A DNA stretch of 35,306 bases, from NCBI GenBank assembly GCA_021803215.1, contig JAJZLV010000045.1, positions 1-35,306 of the forward strand, given 5' to 3'. The notes below the pieces were generated by a model, which ran no database searches, had not been told where the DNA came from, and saw only the letters and a program-made list of their open reading frames with translations. Below, piece by piece: positions 20,080 through 27,787 of the stretch. How positions within the stretch are numbered: the stretch's first letter is position 1; the number at the start of each line of letters is the position of its first letter. This stretch comes from Actinomycetes bacterium. GTDB lineage: Bacteria; Actinomycetota; Acidimicrobiia; Acidimicrobiales; Bog-793. The translations under genes and the position numbers were made by a program.

Positions 20080-20560
20080 ATGGAGTCACGATCCTGCGCC
20101 AGCCGGCCGCCTTCCCCGCAGAGGCGGGCGGCTTTCTTACCTCCGAGCCGTCCACCGCCAACCTCATCGCCGCCTGGGCCGGCTCCCTCCTCTCCGGCCG
20201 GGCGGTCGGATCGGCCGAGGACACCTTCGTGGTGGCGCGCCCCGGCGGCGAGCTCGTCGGAGCCGCCACGCAGATGCCCCCGCGCGGTGAGCCACCCGTC
20301 CCGAAAGCTGTCTCATCTGCCACTTCCGACGAGAGCGGACTCCGGCGCCACCTGTTGCCGGTGGCGGTGGTGCGGCTCCCGTCTCGTCGTGGCCGACCGG
20401 TGGTACCGGGGCCGAGGTAGGCGTGAAGTCCCTGGCGCTGGTCTCCACCGGCGGGGTGACCGACAAGCCGTCGTGCTCTGCACGGAGCTCGCCGACCCGG
20501 TCTCGCAGGCAATCTGCCAGGCCACCGGATAGGTGGCCGACCACGACGCCGCGGAGAGGA
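20080..20560 (+). pseudogene. Degraded GNAT-family N-acetyltransferase
   Basis: The plus strand holds the two ends of a GNAT enzyme in broken form. After the ATG at 20080 a one-base loss shifts the frame, and then LRQPAAFPAEAGGFLTSEPSTANLIAAW...DTFVVARPGGELVGAATQMPP follows, matching the N-terminal half of GNAT proteins ('PAAFxAEAGxFL ... GExVGAAMQTPP'). The middle, including the acetyl-CoA loop, is lost or scrambled. The end reads VVLCTELADPVSQAICQATG, the usual 'LYTDLANPTSNxIYQxIGY' tail, and then hits TAG at 20530, where a short deletion removes the YRP that would lead into VADHDAAE. Acetyltransferase function is lost. Confidence 0.7.
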
Positions 20561-20572
20561 GCCTCGTGCGAC

Positions 20573-21682
20573 TTAGCGGAGCTCGAGCTGGTGAGATGAG
20601 TAGGTGACGCCGAGAGGCTCCAGCACGACCCGGCGCTCTCCCTCCTCCACCCGGCCGGCGACGAGGGTCTCGTATCCCGCCTCGGCTCCGAGGGCGGCCA
20701 CCGCCTCGCCGGCTCCGGCGCGGGCGAACAAGGCGAAGCCGCTTCCCATGTTGAAGGTGGCGTAGGCCTCCTCGGCCGGCAGCCCGGCGTGCTCGGCGAT
20801 GAACCCGAGGACCTCTGGCACCTCCTGCAGGGCGGTCAGGCGGTAGGTGAGGCGGCGGTCCGCCCGCATCAGCTTTCTCAGCCCGTGACCGGTCACGTGC
20901 GAGGCGTAGTGGACCGCCTCGCCGAGCTCTGAGGAGCGCAGGCCGGCCACGAGGGCGACATACGAGCGGCTCGCCTCGAGGACCGCCTCGCCGAACGACC
21001 GGCCGCTCTTCAGCGGTTCGGACCAACCCCTCTCGAGCCCGCCGGCGACCGCCCGGGCGAGCGAGGCGCCGTTCGCGTGGAGCCCGCTCGAGGCGACGAG
21101 GACGATCTCGTCTCCCGCCTCGAGCCGCTCGCCGGCCCACGGCGTGGTGCCGGCCGGCACCCGGCCGATCGCCGAGCCGGCGATGTCGGCCCCGGCGGGC
21201 GAGACGATGCCTGCCAGCATCGGCGACTCGCCTCCCACCCAGGCGGCTCCGGCCTCGGCGCAGGCCGCCCGCCAGCCCTCTACGAAGTAGGCGTGGCGCT
21301 CGCCGGCGTACCAGCTCGACGAGCCGGTCGCCAGGTAGGCGCTCACGACGAGGGGGAGGGCGCCCGCACAGGCGAGGTCGTTCACGATGGCCGCCACTGA
21401 GTCCCGGCCGATGGCCGCCCACGAGCTCGCTCCGCCCGCCTCTTCGAAGCTGCGGGCGATCTCGGACTTGGTGCCGAGGCACTCGAGGACGGTGGCGAGG
21501 ACGAGGCCGTCGACCTCGAACAGCTGGGCAGGCTCGCCGACGCTGGCGGGCTCGACCCGGGCTCCCCTCGGGCTCGGAGCCCCGAGGGAGGAGAGGACGG
21601 CGGCTAGCGAGCGCCGCTTGGCGGCGTCGAGCACGCCGTAGTCGACACCCGCCCGCTCGTAGGCCGACGAGCCCTCGCTCAC
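20573..21682 (-). CDS. purM: AIR synthase (phosphoribosylformylglycinamidine cyclo-ligase), divergent
   Basis: The 369-aa cytoplasmic protein belongs to the PurM superfamily, which closes the imidazole ring using ATP in purine synthesis. It begins YERAGVDYGVLDAAKRR, close to the SYxxAGVDxxA start of PurM. GLGTKSEIA-like ECLGTKSEIA and DSVAAIVNDLACAGALPLVVSAYLATG form the conserved ATP-binding and dimer core. GGESPMLAGIV and HVTGHGLRKLMR are visible later. The match is less tight than for classical PurM, so an AIR-synthase-related paralogue remains possible. Its ATG overlaps nusB by 4 bp, making it the last gene of the aro-efp-nusB operon. Confidence 0.75.
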   Translation of the reverse strand: MSEGSSAYERAGVDYGVLDAAKRRSLAAVLSSLGAPSPRGARVEPASVGEPAQLFEVDGLVLATVLECLGTKSEIARSFEEAGGASSWAAIGRDSVAAIVNDLACAGALPLVVSAYLATGSSSWYAGERHAYFVEGWRAACAEAGAAWVGGESPMLAGIVSPAGADIAGSAIGRVPAGTTPWAGERLEAGDEIVLVASSGLHANGASLARAVAGGLERGWSEPLKSGRSFGEAVLEASRSYVALVAGLRSSELGEAVHYASHVTGHGLRKLMRADRRLTYRLTALQEVPEVLGFIAEHAGLPAEEAYATFNMGSGFALFARAGAGEAVAALGAEAGYETLVAGRVEEGERRVVLEPLGVTYSSHQLELR

Positions 21683-22110
21683 GAGCGGGCCCTCTCGCCC
21701 GCCGGGCGCACGGCGGCCGCCACGGCCGACAGGACGCCATTCAGATAACGCCCGGAGTCCTCGGTCGAGTACTCCTTGGCGAGCGAGACCGCCTCGTCTA
21801 TGACGACGGCCGTCGGCACCTCTTGCTCCTCCAGCAGCTCGTAGCAGGCGATGCGGAGCAGGCAGCGGTCGATGGCCGGCATCCGCTCGAGCGGCCAGCC
21901 GGTGGCGTGGGCGTCGAGCAGGTCGTCGATCCGCCCGAGGCGGCGCTCGACGCCCGCCACGAGGCGCCGGGCGTAGGGCTCGGGCGCGACAGGCAGCTGC
22001 TCGAGCAGCTCGTCGAAGGCCATCTCCTTCAGCTCTGCCTCGTAGAGGATCTCGAGCGCCCGCTCGCGCGAGCGCCGCCGCTCCCCGCTAGGCGCGGGTG
22101 ATGTACTCAC
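21679..22110 (-). CDS. nusB: Transcription antitermination factor NusB
   Basis: NusB, with NusE (S10), loads onto boxA RNA and supports rRNA transcription antitermination. The all-helical protein shows RRRSRERALEILYEAEL at the N-terminus, where the RNA-binding Arg-rich helix lies, then MPAIDRCLLRIACYELLEEQEVPTAVVIDEAVSLAKEYSTEDSGRYLNGVLSAV, the highly conserved C-terminal block. The GTG at 22110 was chosen because the family sequence starts soon after; a longer form to 22140 would lie deeper inside efp. It overlaps efp by 23 bp and purM by 4 bp. Confidence 0.93.
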   Translation of the reverse strand: MSTSPAPSGERRRSRERALEILYEAELKEMAFDELLEQLPVAPEPYARRLVAGVERRLGRIDDLLDAHATGWPLERMPAIDRCLLRIACYELLEEQEVPTAVVIDEAVSLAKEYSTEDSGRYLNGVLSAVAAAVRPAGERARS

Positions 22111-22648
22111 CGCTCCGGGTGTCGACCTTGATCCGGTCACCCGGGTTGACGAAAAGGGGCACCTGCACGACGAGGCCGGTCTCTAGCGTCGCCGGCTTGC
22201 GGGCGCCCGAGACCCGGTCGCCCTGGATCCCGGGCTCTGTCTTCGTGACGGCGAGCTCGACGGCGGCCGGCAGGTCGACGTCGACTATCTCGCCGTCGTA
22301 CATCTGCAAGACGGCCGAGTCCCCCTCTTTGAGGTAGCTGGCGGCCTCGCCGAGGGAACCCGCCTCCACCGAGAGCTGCTCGTAGCTCGTGTTGTCCATG
22401 AAGACGTAGTGGGCGCCGTCTTTGTAGAGGTACTGCATCTCCCTCTTCTCGACGACGGCCTGCTCGATCTTCTCGTCCGCCCGGAAGGTCCGCTCGATGA
22501 CCGCCTTGGTGCGGGAGTTGCGCAGCTTGGTGCGGACGAAGGCCCCGCCCTTGCCCGGCTTCACGTGCTGGAACTCGACCACCGAGAAGAGCCCGTCGGG
22601 CAGGTCGAGGGTCATCCCGTTTCGAAGGTCGTTGCTGGAAAGCGGCAT
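22088..22648 (-). CDS. efp: Translation elongation factor P
   Basis: EF-P rescues ribosomes stalled at polyproline. The 186-aa, three-domain length is exact for the family. The N-terminal KOW-like domain has FQHVKPGKGGAFVRTKLRN with the tip Lys33 in the PGKGGA loop. The C-terminal OB part ends VNPGDRIKVDTRSGEYITRA, a standard EF-P ending. The ATG at 22648 shares a base with the stop of the peptidase gene (TGATG). No EpmA/EarP-type modification gene is in view. Confidence 0.97.
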   Translation of the reverse strand: MPLSSNDLRNGMTLDLPDGLFSVVEFQHVKPGKGGAFVRTKLRNSRTKAVIERTFRADEKIEQAVVEKREMQYLYKDGAHYVFMDNTSYEQLSVEAGSLGEAASYLKEGDSAVLQMYDGEIVDVDLPAAVELAVTKTEPGIQGDRVSGARKPATLETGLVVQVPLFVNPGDRIKVDTRSGEYITRA

Positions 22649-23781
22649 CAGAAGGTTGTGTCCTTGGTCGACTTGGTGAGAGGCCGCGAGCCGGTGGCCG
22701 TGACGACGAGCGTGTCCTCGATGCGGGCTCCGCCCACGCCGGGGAGGTAGGCGCCAGGTTCCACGGTGACGACGGCGCCCTCTTCGAGGATATCAGCGGA
22801 CCCGACCGCCAGAGCTGGGGCCTCGTGGATCAAAAGGCCCACCCCGTGGCCGGTGCCGTGCACGAAGAGCTCTCCGAACCCGGCGCCCCGGAGCGAGTCG
22901 CGGCAGACGGCGTCGACGTCGGCGCACTTCACCCCGGGCCCGAGCGCCCGCACGCCGGCCCGCTGGGCGACGAGGACGGCCTCGATGATGCCGTCCATCT
23001 CCGGCGAGGAGGGACGGCCGACCGTGAGGGTGCGGCTCATGTCGGAGTGGTAGCCCTCGACGAGGGCCCCGAAGTCGAGGACCACCACGTCGCCCTCCTC
23101 GATGCGGCGGGCGCCCGGGCGGTGGTGCGGCAGGGCACCGTTCGGCCCGGCCGCGACGATCGTCTCGAACGAGAGGTCGTCGGCGCCTCGCCGGCGCATC
23201 TCGAAGTCGAGCTCCAGCCCGAACTCGGCCTCGGTGAGGCCGTCGCCCAGGCGGGACTTCACCTGGGCCAGGGCGACGTCGGCGATGTCGGCCGCCAGCT
23301 CGATGCGGTCGAGCTCGCCGGCATCCTTCACGGCCCGCAGCGCTTCGACGAGCCCTTCGGTCGCCACGATCTCCTCCCCGGCGCCGTTCTCGGCCAGCAC
23401 GCCGGCCAGCCGGCGCTTCTCGGCCCAGCTGAGGGCGTGCGCCTCGACCCCGAGGCGACCAAAGGGGCGGGCCGCCTCGGCCAGGGCCTGCAGCTGCTCG
23501 GGCGGGCGCCCGATCGCCCGGGTAGTCGGCTCGACGCCGTCGGCCGCCATCTGCTCGGCCGACTGCTCCCCGTAGCGGCCGTCCGAGCAGAAGAAGGTCA
23601 CCTCCGGGGCGACGAGCAGCATGCCGGCCGAGCCCGTGAAACCTGTGAGGTAGCGGATGTTCTCGAGCGAGGTGACCAAAAGGGCGTCACAGCCCGCCTC
23701 TTCGAGCCGGGGCCGGAGCCGCCCGAGCCGGGCGGCCACCTCCATCGGGGCGAGGTTGCTTCGTTCAAGGCCAGGTGACAT
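22648..23781 (-). CDS. pepQ: Xaa-Pro aminopeptidase (M24 family)
   Basis: This 377-aa cytoplasmic metallopeptidase removes residues next to proline, a function often encoded beside efp. An N-terminal creatinase-like domain (LRPRLEEAGCDALLVTSLENIRYLTGF) precedes the pita-bread catalytic domain. The di-metal ligands are in place: Asp236 and Asp247 in VVLDFGALVEGYHSDMSR, His312 in HGTGHGVG, Glu341 in TVEPG and Glu355 in GARIEDT. The start at ATG 23781 was picked because the upstream extension to 23997 is non-family sequence overlapping aroQ. The symbol could equally be pepP; the class is clear, the substrate length is not. Confidence 0.92.
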   Translation of the reverse strand: MSPGLERSNLAPMEVAARLGRLRPRLEEAGCDALLVTSLENIRYLTGFTGSAGMLLVAPEVTFFCSDGRYGEQSAEQMAADGVEPTTRAIGRPPEQLQALAEAARPFGRLGVEAHALSWAEKRRLAGVLAENGAGEEIVATEGLVEALRAVKDAGELDRIELAADIADVALAQVKSRLGDGLTEAEFGLELDFEMRRRGADDLSFETIVAAGPNGALPHHRPGARRIEEGDVVVLDFGALVEGYHSDMSRTLTVGRPSSPEMDGIIEAVLVAQRAGVRALGPGVKCADVDAVCRDSLRGAGFGELFVHGTGHGVGLLIHEAPALAVGSADILEEGAVVTVEPGAYLPGVGGARIEDTLVVTATGSRPLTKSTKDTTF

Positions 23782-23815
23782 CGCCCGAAGAATAGGAGTT
23801 CGAGCCGCCGGCTGG

Positions 23816-24274
23816 TCAATCGGAGATGAGCCGGGCCGCCGCCTCGACGGCCAGCTCGTAGCCGAGCGAGCCGAACCCCGCCACCAGCCCGTCGGCGACC
23901 GGCCCGATGACAGAGCGGTGCCGCCAGGGCTCCCGGGCGGCCGGGTTCGAGAGGTGCAGCTCGACGACCACTCCCTCGAAGGCGGCCAGGGCGTCATGGA
24001 GCGACCAGCCGTAGTGGCTCAAGGCTCCGGCGTTCACGACGATCCCGGCGGCCCGCCCCCTCGAGCGGTGGACCGCCTCCACCAGCTCCTTCTCCGAGTC
24101 GGCCTGCAGGTGCTCGAGCTCGAAGCCCCGCGCGGCCGCCGCCTTCGCCGCCCGGGCCACGTGGTCCTGCAGGCGGTCCCGGCCGTAGATCTCTGGCTGG
24201 CGCTCGCCGAGGAGCTGCAAGTTCGGGCCCGAGAGCAGGACGAGCAGCCTCGGGCCCTCCTGGTCGCTCACCAT
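23816..24274 (-). CDS. aroQ: 3-dehydroquinate dehydratase, type II
   Basis: The third shikimate step is catalysed by this 152-aa dodecameric enzyme. SGPNLQLLGERQPEIYG near residue 15 carries the active-site Asn and the catalytic Tyr. IVVNAGALSHYGWSLHDAL corresponds to 'NPGAxTHYSxAxxDAL', and VVELHLSNPAAREPWRHRSVI to the substrate-binding 'VEVHLSNxxAREExRxxS' with its catalytic His. It starts 1 bp after the aroB stop with a GGGAG site inside aroB. A 34-bp gap separates it from the peptidase gene. Confidence 0.93.
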   Translation of the reverse strand: MVSDQEGPRLLVLLSGPNLQLLGERQPEIYGRDRLQDHVARAAKAAAARGFELEHLQADSEKELVEAVHRSRGRAAGIVVNAGALSHYGWSLHDALAAFEGVVVELHLSNPAAREPWRHRSVIGPVADGLVAGFGSLGYELAVEAAARLISD

Positions 24275-24275
24275 C

Positions 24276-25301
24276 TCAGGCTCCCATCTCCTCGAGCACC
24301 GCCAGCACCTCTTGTTCCGGCACCCCGCCGACCAGCTCGACCCCCCTCGGCCCGTCGAGGACGAAGCTGAGGTCGCCCCGCGCCTTTTTGTCCCGGCGCA
24401 TCAGCTCCACGAGCGCCGCCGGGTCGGCTCCTCGGGGCAGGGCGACCGGGAGGCCGTAGGACGAGACGAGGGCGACATGGCGCTCGATCGCCTCGGGACC
24501 GACCCGGCCGAGGCGGGCCGCCAGGCGGGCGGCGAAGACGAGGCCGGTGGCGACCGCCTCGCCGTGGCGGAGCTGTCCTTCCCCCTCCGCCAGCCCGGCC
24601 GCCTCGAGGGCATGGGCCAGGGTGTGGCCGTAGTTGAGGACGGCTCGCCGGCCCGACTCGGTCTCGTCCTCGCTCACCACCCTCGCCTTCAGCGAGACGC
24701 AGGCCGCCACCTGGGCCGCCAGCTCCATCTCGGCGAGGCCGTCGACGCCGATGAAGGCGTACTTGGCCATCTCGCCCAGCCCCGAGCGCCACTCGGCCTC
24801 CGGCAGGGTGTCGAGGGCGTCGAGGTCGCAGACGACGCCCGCCGGCTGCCAGAAGGCGCCCATGAGGTTCTTGCCCTCCGGCAGGTTGACGGCGGTCTTG
24901 CCGCCGATGGCGGCGTCGATCTGGGCGAGGAGCGTGGTCGCCACATGCACGACTGGGGTCCCGCGGTGCCAGCAGGCGGCCGCGAAGCCGGCCAGGTCGG
25001 TGACGAGCCCGCCCCCGAGGCCGATCACGACGTCGGAGCGGCTGAGCCCGATGCGGGCGAAGAAGCGCCCGAGCCTCTCGATGGTGGCGAGGCTCTTCTC
25101 GGCCTCGCCCCTCCCGATCGTCACCACCTCGAAGTCGACTCCGGGCTCGACGGGAAAGTCGATCCCCTCCTGGGTGACGACCGCCGCCCGGCGGGCGCCC
25201 GGCGGGAGGAGGCCGTGAAGCTCGTTCTTGGCGCCCCGGCCGACCAGCACGTCGTAGCTCCGCTCGCCGAGACCGACTCTGAGCCTCTCGAGCCCGCTCA
25301 C
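24276..25301 (-). CDS. aroB: 3-dehydroquinate synthase
   Basis: AroB converts DAHP to 3-dehydroquinate using NAD+ and a divalent metal. The 341-aa sequence has VIGLGGGLVTDLAGFAAACWHRG for nucleotide binding, VATTLLAQIDAAIGGKTAVNLPEGKNLMGAFWQP for the active site, and LNYGHTLAHALE with metal-binding His. RHGEAVATGL adds the second His. Length is slightly below the common 360 aa. It overlaps aroK by 4 bp (ATGA) and is followed by aroQ at a 1-bp distance. Confidence 0.96.
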   Translation of the reverse strand: MSGLERLRVGLGERSYDVLVGRGAKNELHGLLPPGARRAAVVTQEGIDFPVEPGVDFEVVTIGRGEAEKSLATIERLGRFFARIGLSRSDVVIGLGGGLVTDLAGFAAACWHRGTPVVHVATTLLAQIDAAIGGKTAVNLPEGKNLMGAFWQPAGVVCDLDALDTLPEAEWRSGLGEMAKYAFIGVDGLAEMELAAQVAACVSLKARVVSEDETESGRRAVLNYGHTLAHALEAAGLAEGEGQLRHGEAVATGLVFAARLAARLGRVGPEAIERHVALVSSYGLPVALPRGADPAALVELMRRDKKARGDLSFVLDGPRGVELVGGVPEQEVLAVLEEMGA

Positions 25302-25825
25302 GTCCGCTCCCCGAGGAGGTGGCGGGCGAGGCGGGCCGCCCGCTCGGCGACCAGGCTGGCGGGCAGGTGATCGACCTCGACCACGCCGTCGGCGAGCGAG
25401 GCGTAGAGGGGGCGCCGCGCCCTGTAGAGGCGGGCCAGGGTGCCGGCCGGGTCGCTCTCCAAGAGGGGGCGCCCCTCGCCTCTTCCCACCCTTTGCGCCA
25501 GGGTGTCCAGCCGGCCCCGCAGCCAGATGACGACGCCGCCCTGGCGCATCCGCCTTCGCGAGTCGGGGTCCAAGACGGCGCCGCCGGCCACCGCTATGAC
25601 TGCCGGCGGGCCGGAAGTGAGCGCCATCGCCAGCACCGCCTTCTCCTCTCCCCGGAACGCCGGCTCGCCCCGGGCGGCGAAGAGCTCCGCGACGCTGAGG
25701 CCGGTCCGGGCGAGCACCTCGGCGTCGCTGTCGTGAAAGGGCCGGTCGAGGCGGCGGGCGAGAGCTTCGCCGACGGTCGTCTTGCCCGAGCCCATCATCC
25801 CGATGAGAAGGACGTTCTCAGCCAC
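25298..25825 (-). CDS. aroK: Shikimate kinase
   Basis: The 175-aa P-loop kinase phosphorylates shikimate. GMMGSGKTTVG (residues 9-19) is the Walker A motif. FHDSDAEVLARTGLSVAELFAARGEPAFRGEEKAVL covers the shikimate-binding Asp and Arg positions. The LID region carries GRGEGRPLL. It overlaps aroC by 8 bp and aroB by 4 bp, consistent with one mRNA. Confidence 0.95.
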   Translation of the reverse strand: MAENVLLIGMMGSGKTTVGEALARRLDRPFHDSDAEVLARTGLSVAELFAARGEPAFRGEEKAVLAMALTSGPPAVIAVAGGAVLDPDSRRRMRQGGVVIWLRGRLDTLAQRVGRGEGRPLLESDPAGTLARLYRARRPLYASLADGVVEVDHLPASLVAERAARLARHLLGERT

Positions 25826-27014
25826 CTCGCCGGGCGCCCTCCGGGGCGGCCGAGGGCGTCTCGCCGAGCGAGGCCAGGTAGGCCTCCTTGTTGCGGACGA
25901 GCTCTGCGACCGAGTCGCCCCCGAACTTGCGCAGCACCTCGGAGCAAAGGACGAGGGCGACCATCGTCTCGGCGACCACGCCCATGGCGGGGACGGAGGT
26001 CACGTCGGTCCTCTCCTTGAACGAGAGGGTCGGCTCCTTGCTCGCCGTGTCGACGGTGGCGAGCACCGGCCTGTTCAAGGTGGCGAGCGGCTTCATGTAG
26101 GCCCGCAGGCCGAGGAGCGAGCCGTTCGAGATGCCGCCCTCTGTCCCGCCGGCGCGGGCGGTGCGCCGGAAGTAGGAGCCCGACTCCTCGTCGTAGTAGA
26201 TGGCGTCGTGGGCCTCGGAGCCCCGCAGCCCGCTCACCCTCACCGCCTCGCCGATCTCGACCGCCTTCACGCCCTGGATAGACATGACCGCCTGGGCGAG
26301 CAACCCGTCGAGCTTGCGATCCCACTGGACGTGGCTCCCGAGGCCGACCGGCACCCCCCAGGCGAGCACCTCGGCCACCCCGCCGAGGGAGTCGCCCGCC
26401 TTGGCGGCCGCCTTCACCTCGGCCACCATGGCGGCCTCGGCCTCCGGGTCGATGCAGCGGACCTCGGAGGCGTCGATCTCGGCCAGCTGCTCGGGGCGGG
26501 GGACGACGCCCTTCTCGGTCCGGGCCGAGCCGAGGGCCACCACGTGGCTCAGCACCTTGACGCCGAGCTCGGCCAGCAGCGCCTTGGCCAGGCAGCCGGC
26601 CGCCACCCGGGCGGCCGTCTCGCGGGCCGAGGCCCGCTCGAGCACGTCCCGGGCGTCGGCAAAGCCGTACTTCTGCATGCCGGCGAGGTCGGCGTGGCCC
26701 GGGCGAGGGGCGGTGAGCAGCTTGGAGGGGGTGCCGGGCGCCGGCGACATCTCCTGCTCCCACTTCGGCCACTCGGTGTTGGCTATCTCGATCGCCACCG
26801 GGGAGCCGAGGGTGCGGCCGTGCCGGATGCCGCCGATGAGCGTCACCTCGTCGCGCTCGAAGCGCATGCGGGGGCCGCGCCCGTAGCCGAGGCGCCGGCG
26901 GGCGAGCTCTTCTTCCAGGGCGGGCAGCTCGAAGCGGAGGCCGGCGGGGAGCCCTTCGACTATGACGACGAGGCCCTTGCCGTGCGACTCGCCGGCCGTG
27001 AGGAACCGCAACAT
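25818..27014 (-). CDS. aroC: Chorismate synthase
   Basis: The last shikimate-pathway step, EPSP to chorismate, needs reduced FMN. The 398-aa protein begins MLRFLTAGESHGKGLVVIVEGLPAGL and has RRLGYGRGPRMRFERDEV, SGxxG-like IRHGRTLGSPVAIEI, and RPGHADLAGMQKYG. Near the end RTDVTSVPAMGVVAETMVALVL and the DSV segment are typical. ATG at 27014 starts the family N-terminus exactly. It is the first gene of the aro-pepQ-efp-nusB-purM operon, about 85 bp after the nfuA end. Confidence 0.97.
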   Translation of the reverse strand: MLRFLTAGESHGKGLVVIVEGLPAGLRFELPALEEELARRRLGYGRGPRMRFERDEVTLIGGIRHGRTLGSPVAIEIANTEWPKWEQEMSPAPGTPSKLLTAPRPGHADLAGMQKYGFADARDVLERASARETAARVAAGCLAKALLAELGVKVLSHVVALGSARTEKGVVPRPEQLAEIDASEVRCIDPEAEAAMVAEVKAAAKAGDSLGGVAEVLAWGVPVGLGSHVQWDRKLDGLLAQAVMSIQGVKAVEIGEAVRVSGLRGSEAHDAIYYDEESGSYFRRTARAGGTEGGISNGSLLGLRAYMKPLATLNRPVLATVDTASKEPTLSFKERTDVTSVPAMGVVAETMVALVLCSEVLRKFGGDSVAELVRNKEAYLASLGETPSAAPEGARRGG

Positions 27015-27052
27015 GGCCCAACGCTACTTCGGGCCGGCCGGAGCCACCTCCC

Positions 27053-27115
27053 GGCGGACTGCGAAGCGGAGCTGCTTGTTGGCGGACCGCGAAGCGGAGC
27101 TACTTCTTGGCTGAC
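27053..27115. repeat. 28-bp tandem repeat at the nfuA 3' end
   Basis: Units 27053-27080 and 27081-27108 differ at three bases; GGCTGAC (27109-27115) resembles the start of a third. The second unit contains the nfuA stop codon and its last two Lys codons. The repeat core GCGAAGCGGAGCT is shared exactly. Confidence 0.8.
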
Positions 27116-27732
27116 TGGTAGTACGGGTTGTCGCCCGCCGCGTGGTCGGTCACGTCGAGGACCGAGGTCACCTCGGGCACGGCCTCTTGGATGGCGACCG
27201 TGATCCCCTGGCTCAAGGTGACCGCCGCCAGCCCGCAGCCCTGACAGCCGCCGAGCATCCGCACGTAGGCGGTCCCCTCGCTGTAGGCGACGAGGTCGGC
27301 GAAGCCGCCGTGCATGGCGATCTGGGGGTTCACCTCGTTCTCGAGGATCTCGAGGATGCGCTTTGCGACCGGGTCGGAGAGGTCGCTGCCGGGCAGGTCG
27401 CTCACGGGCTTGGCGGCGGGCGGGACGTTCGGGTTCAGCATGACGAGGCCCTGCTCGCCCCCGTGGTCGCCGACGTCCAAGGTGGCGCCGGCCAGCTTGT
27501 CGATCGAGCTCTCGGCCACGACCACCGAGAGGCCGTCCGAGGTGACGACGGCGTCACCCGCTCCGGCGTCGGAGATCTGCTGGAACCACATGTCATAGGT
27601 GTAAGAGCCGTTGGCGCTGCCGCTCACCTCGAGCCAGAGGGCGAGCGACTCGGGGTCGGACTCCCCGGCGCGGATCTGCTTCACCATCTCGAGGGCGGGC
27701 TCGGTCACCCGCAAGAGCTCTTCTTCGGCCAC
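27100..27732 (-). CDS. nfuA: NfuA-like iron-sulfur cluster carrier
   Basis: The 210-aa protein has two parts. Residues 1-105 resemble the degenerate A-type (HesB-like) domain of NfuA, lacking its Cys ligands (ALWLEVSG...YTYDMWFQ). Residues 120-200 form the Nfu domain with IAMHGGFADLV and the cluster-binding GGCQGCG (Cys163, Cys166). Such proteins bind a [4Fe-4S] cluster between two monomers and pass it to targets. It is transcribed away from the radical SAM cassette, with 55 bp between the starts, and such a carrier could supply that Fe-S enzyme. This link is inferred from position only. A tandem repeat overlaps its last codons. Confidence 0.88.
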   Translation of the reverse strand: MAEEELLRVTEPALEMVKQIRAGESDPESLALWLEVSGSANGSYTYDMWFQQISDAGAGDAVVTSDGLSVVVAESSIDKLAGATLDVGDHGGEQGLVMLNPNVPPAAKPVSDLPGSDLSDPVAKRILEILENEVNPQIAMHGGFADLVAYSEGTAYVRMLGGCQGCGLAAVTLSQGITVAIQEAVPEVTSVLDVTDHAAGDNPYYQSAKK

Positions 27733-27787
27733 GCCCCCAGGCTAATCGGCGAACGGCGCCGTCCTCTCGCCCCGGCAGACTGGCGGG

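Noticed and set aside
23782-23997. Upstream start for the Xaa-Pro peptidase
   Set aside because: The added 72 residues are unlike the family and overlap aroQ.
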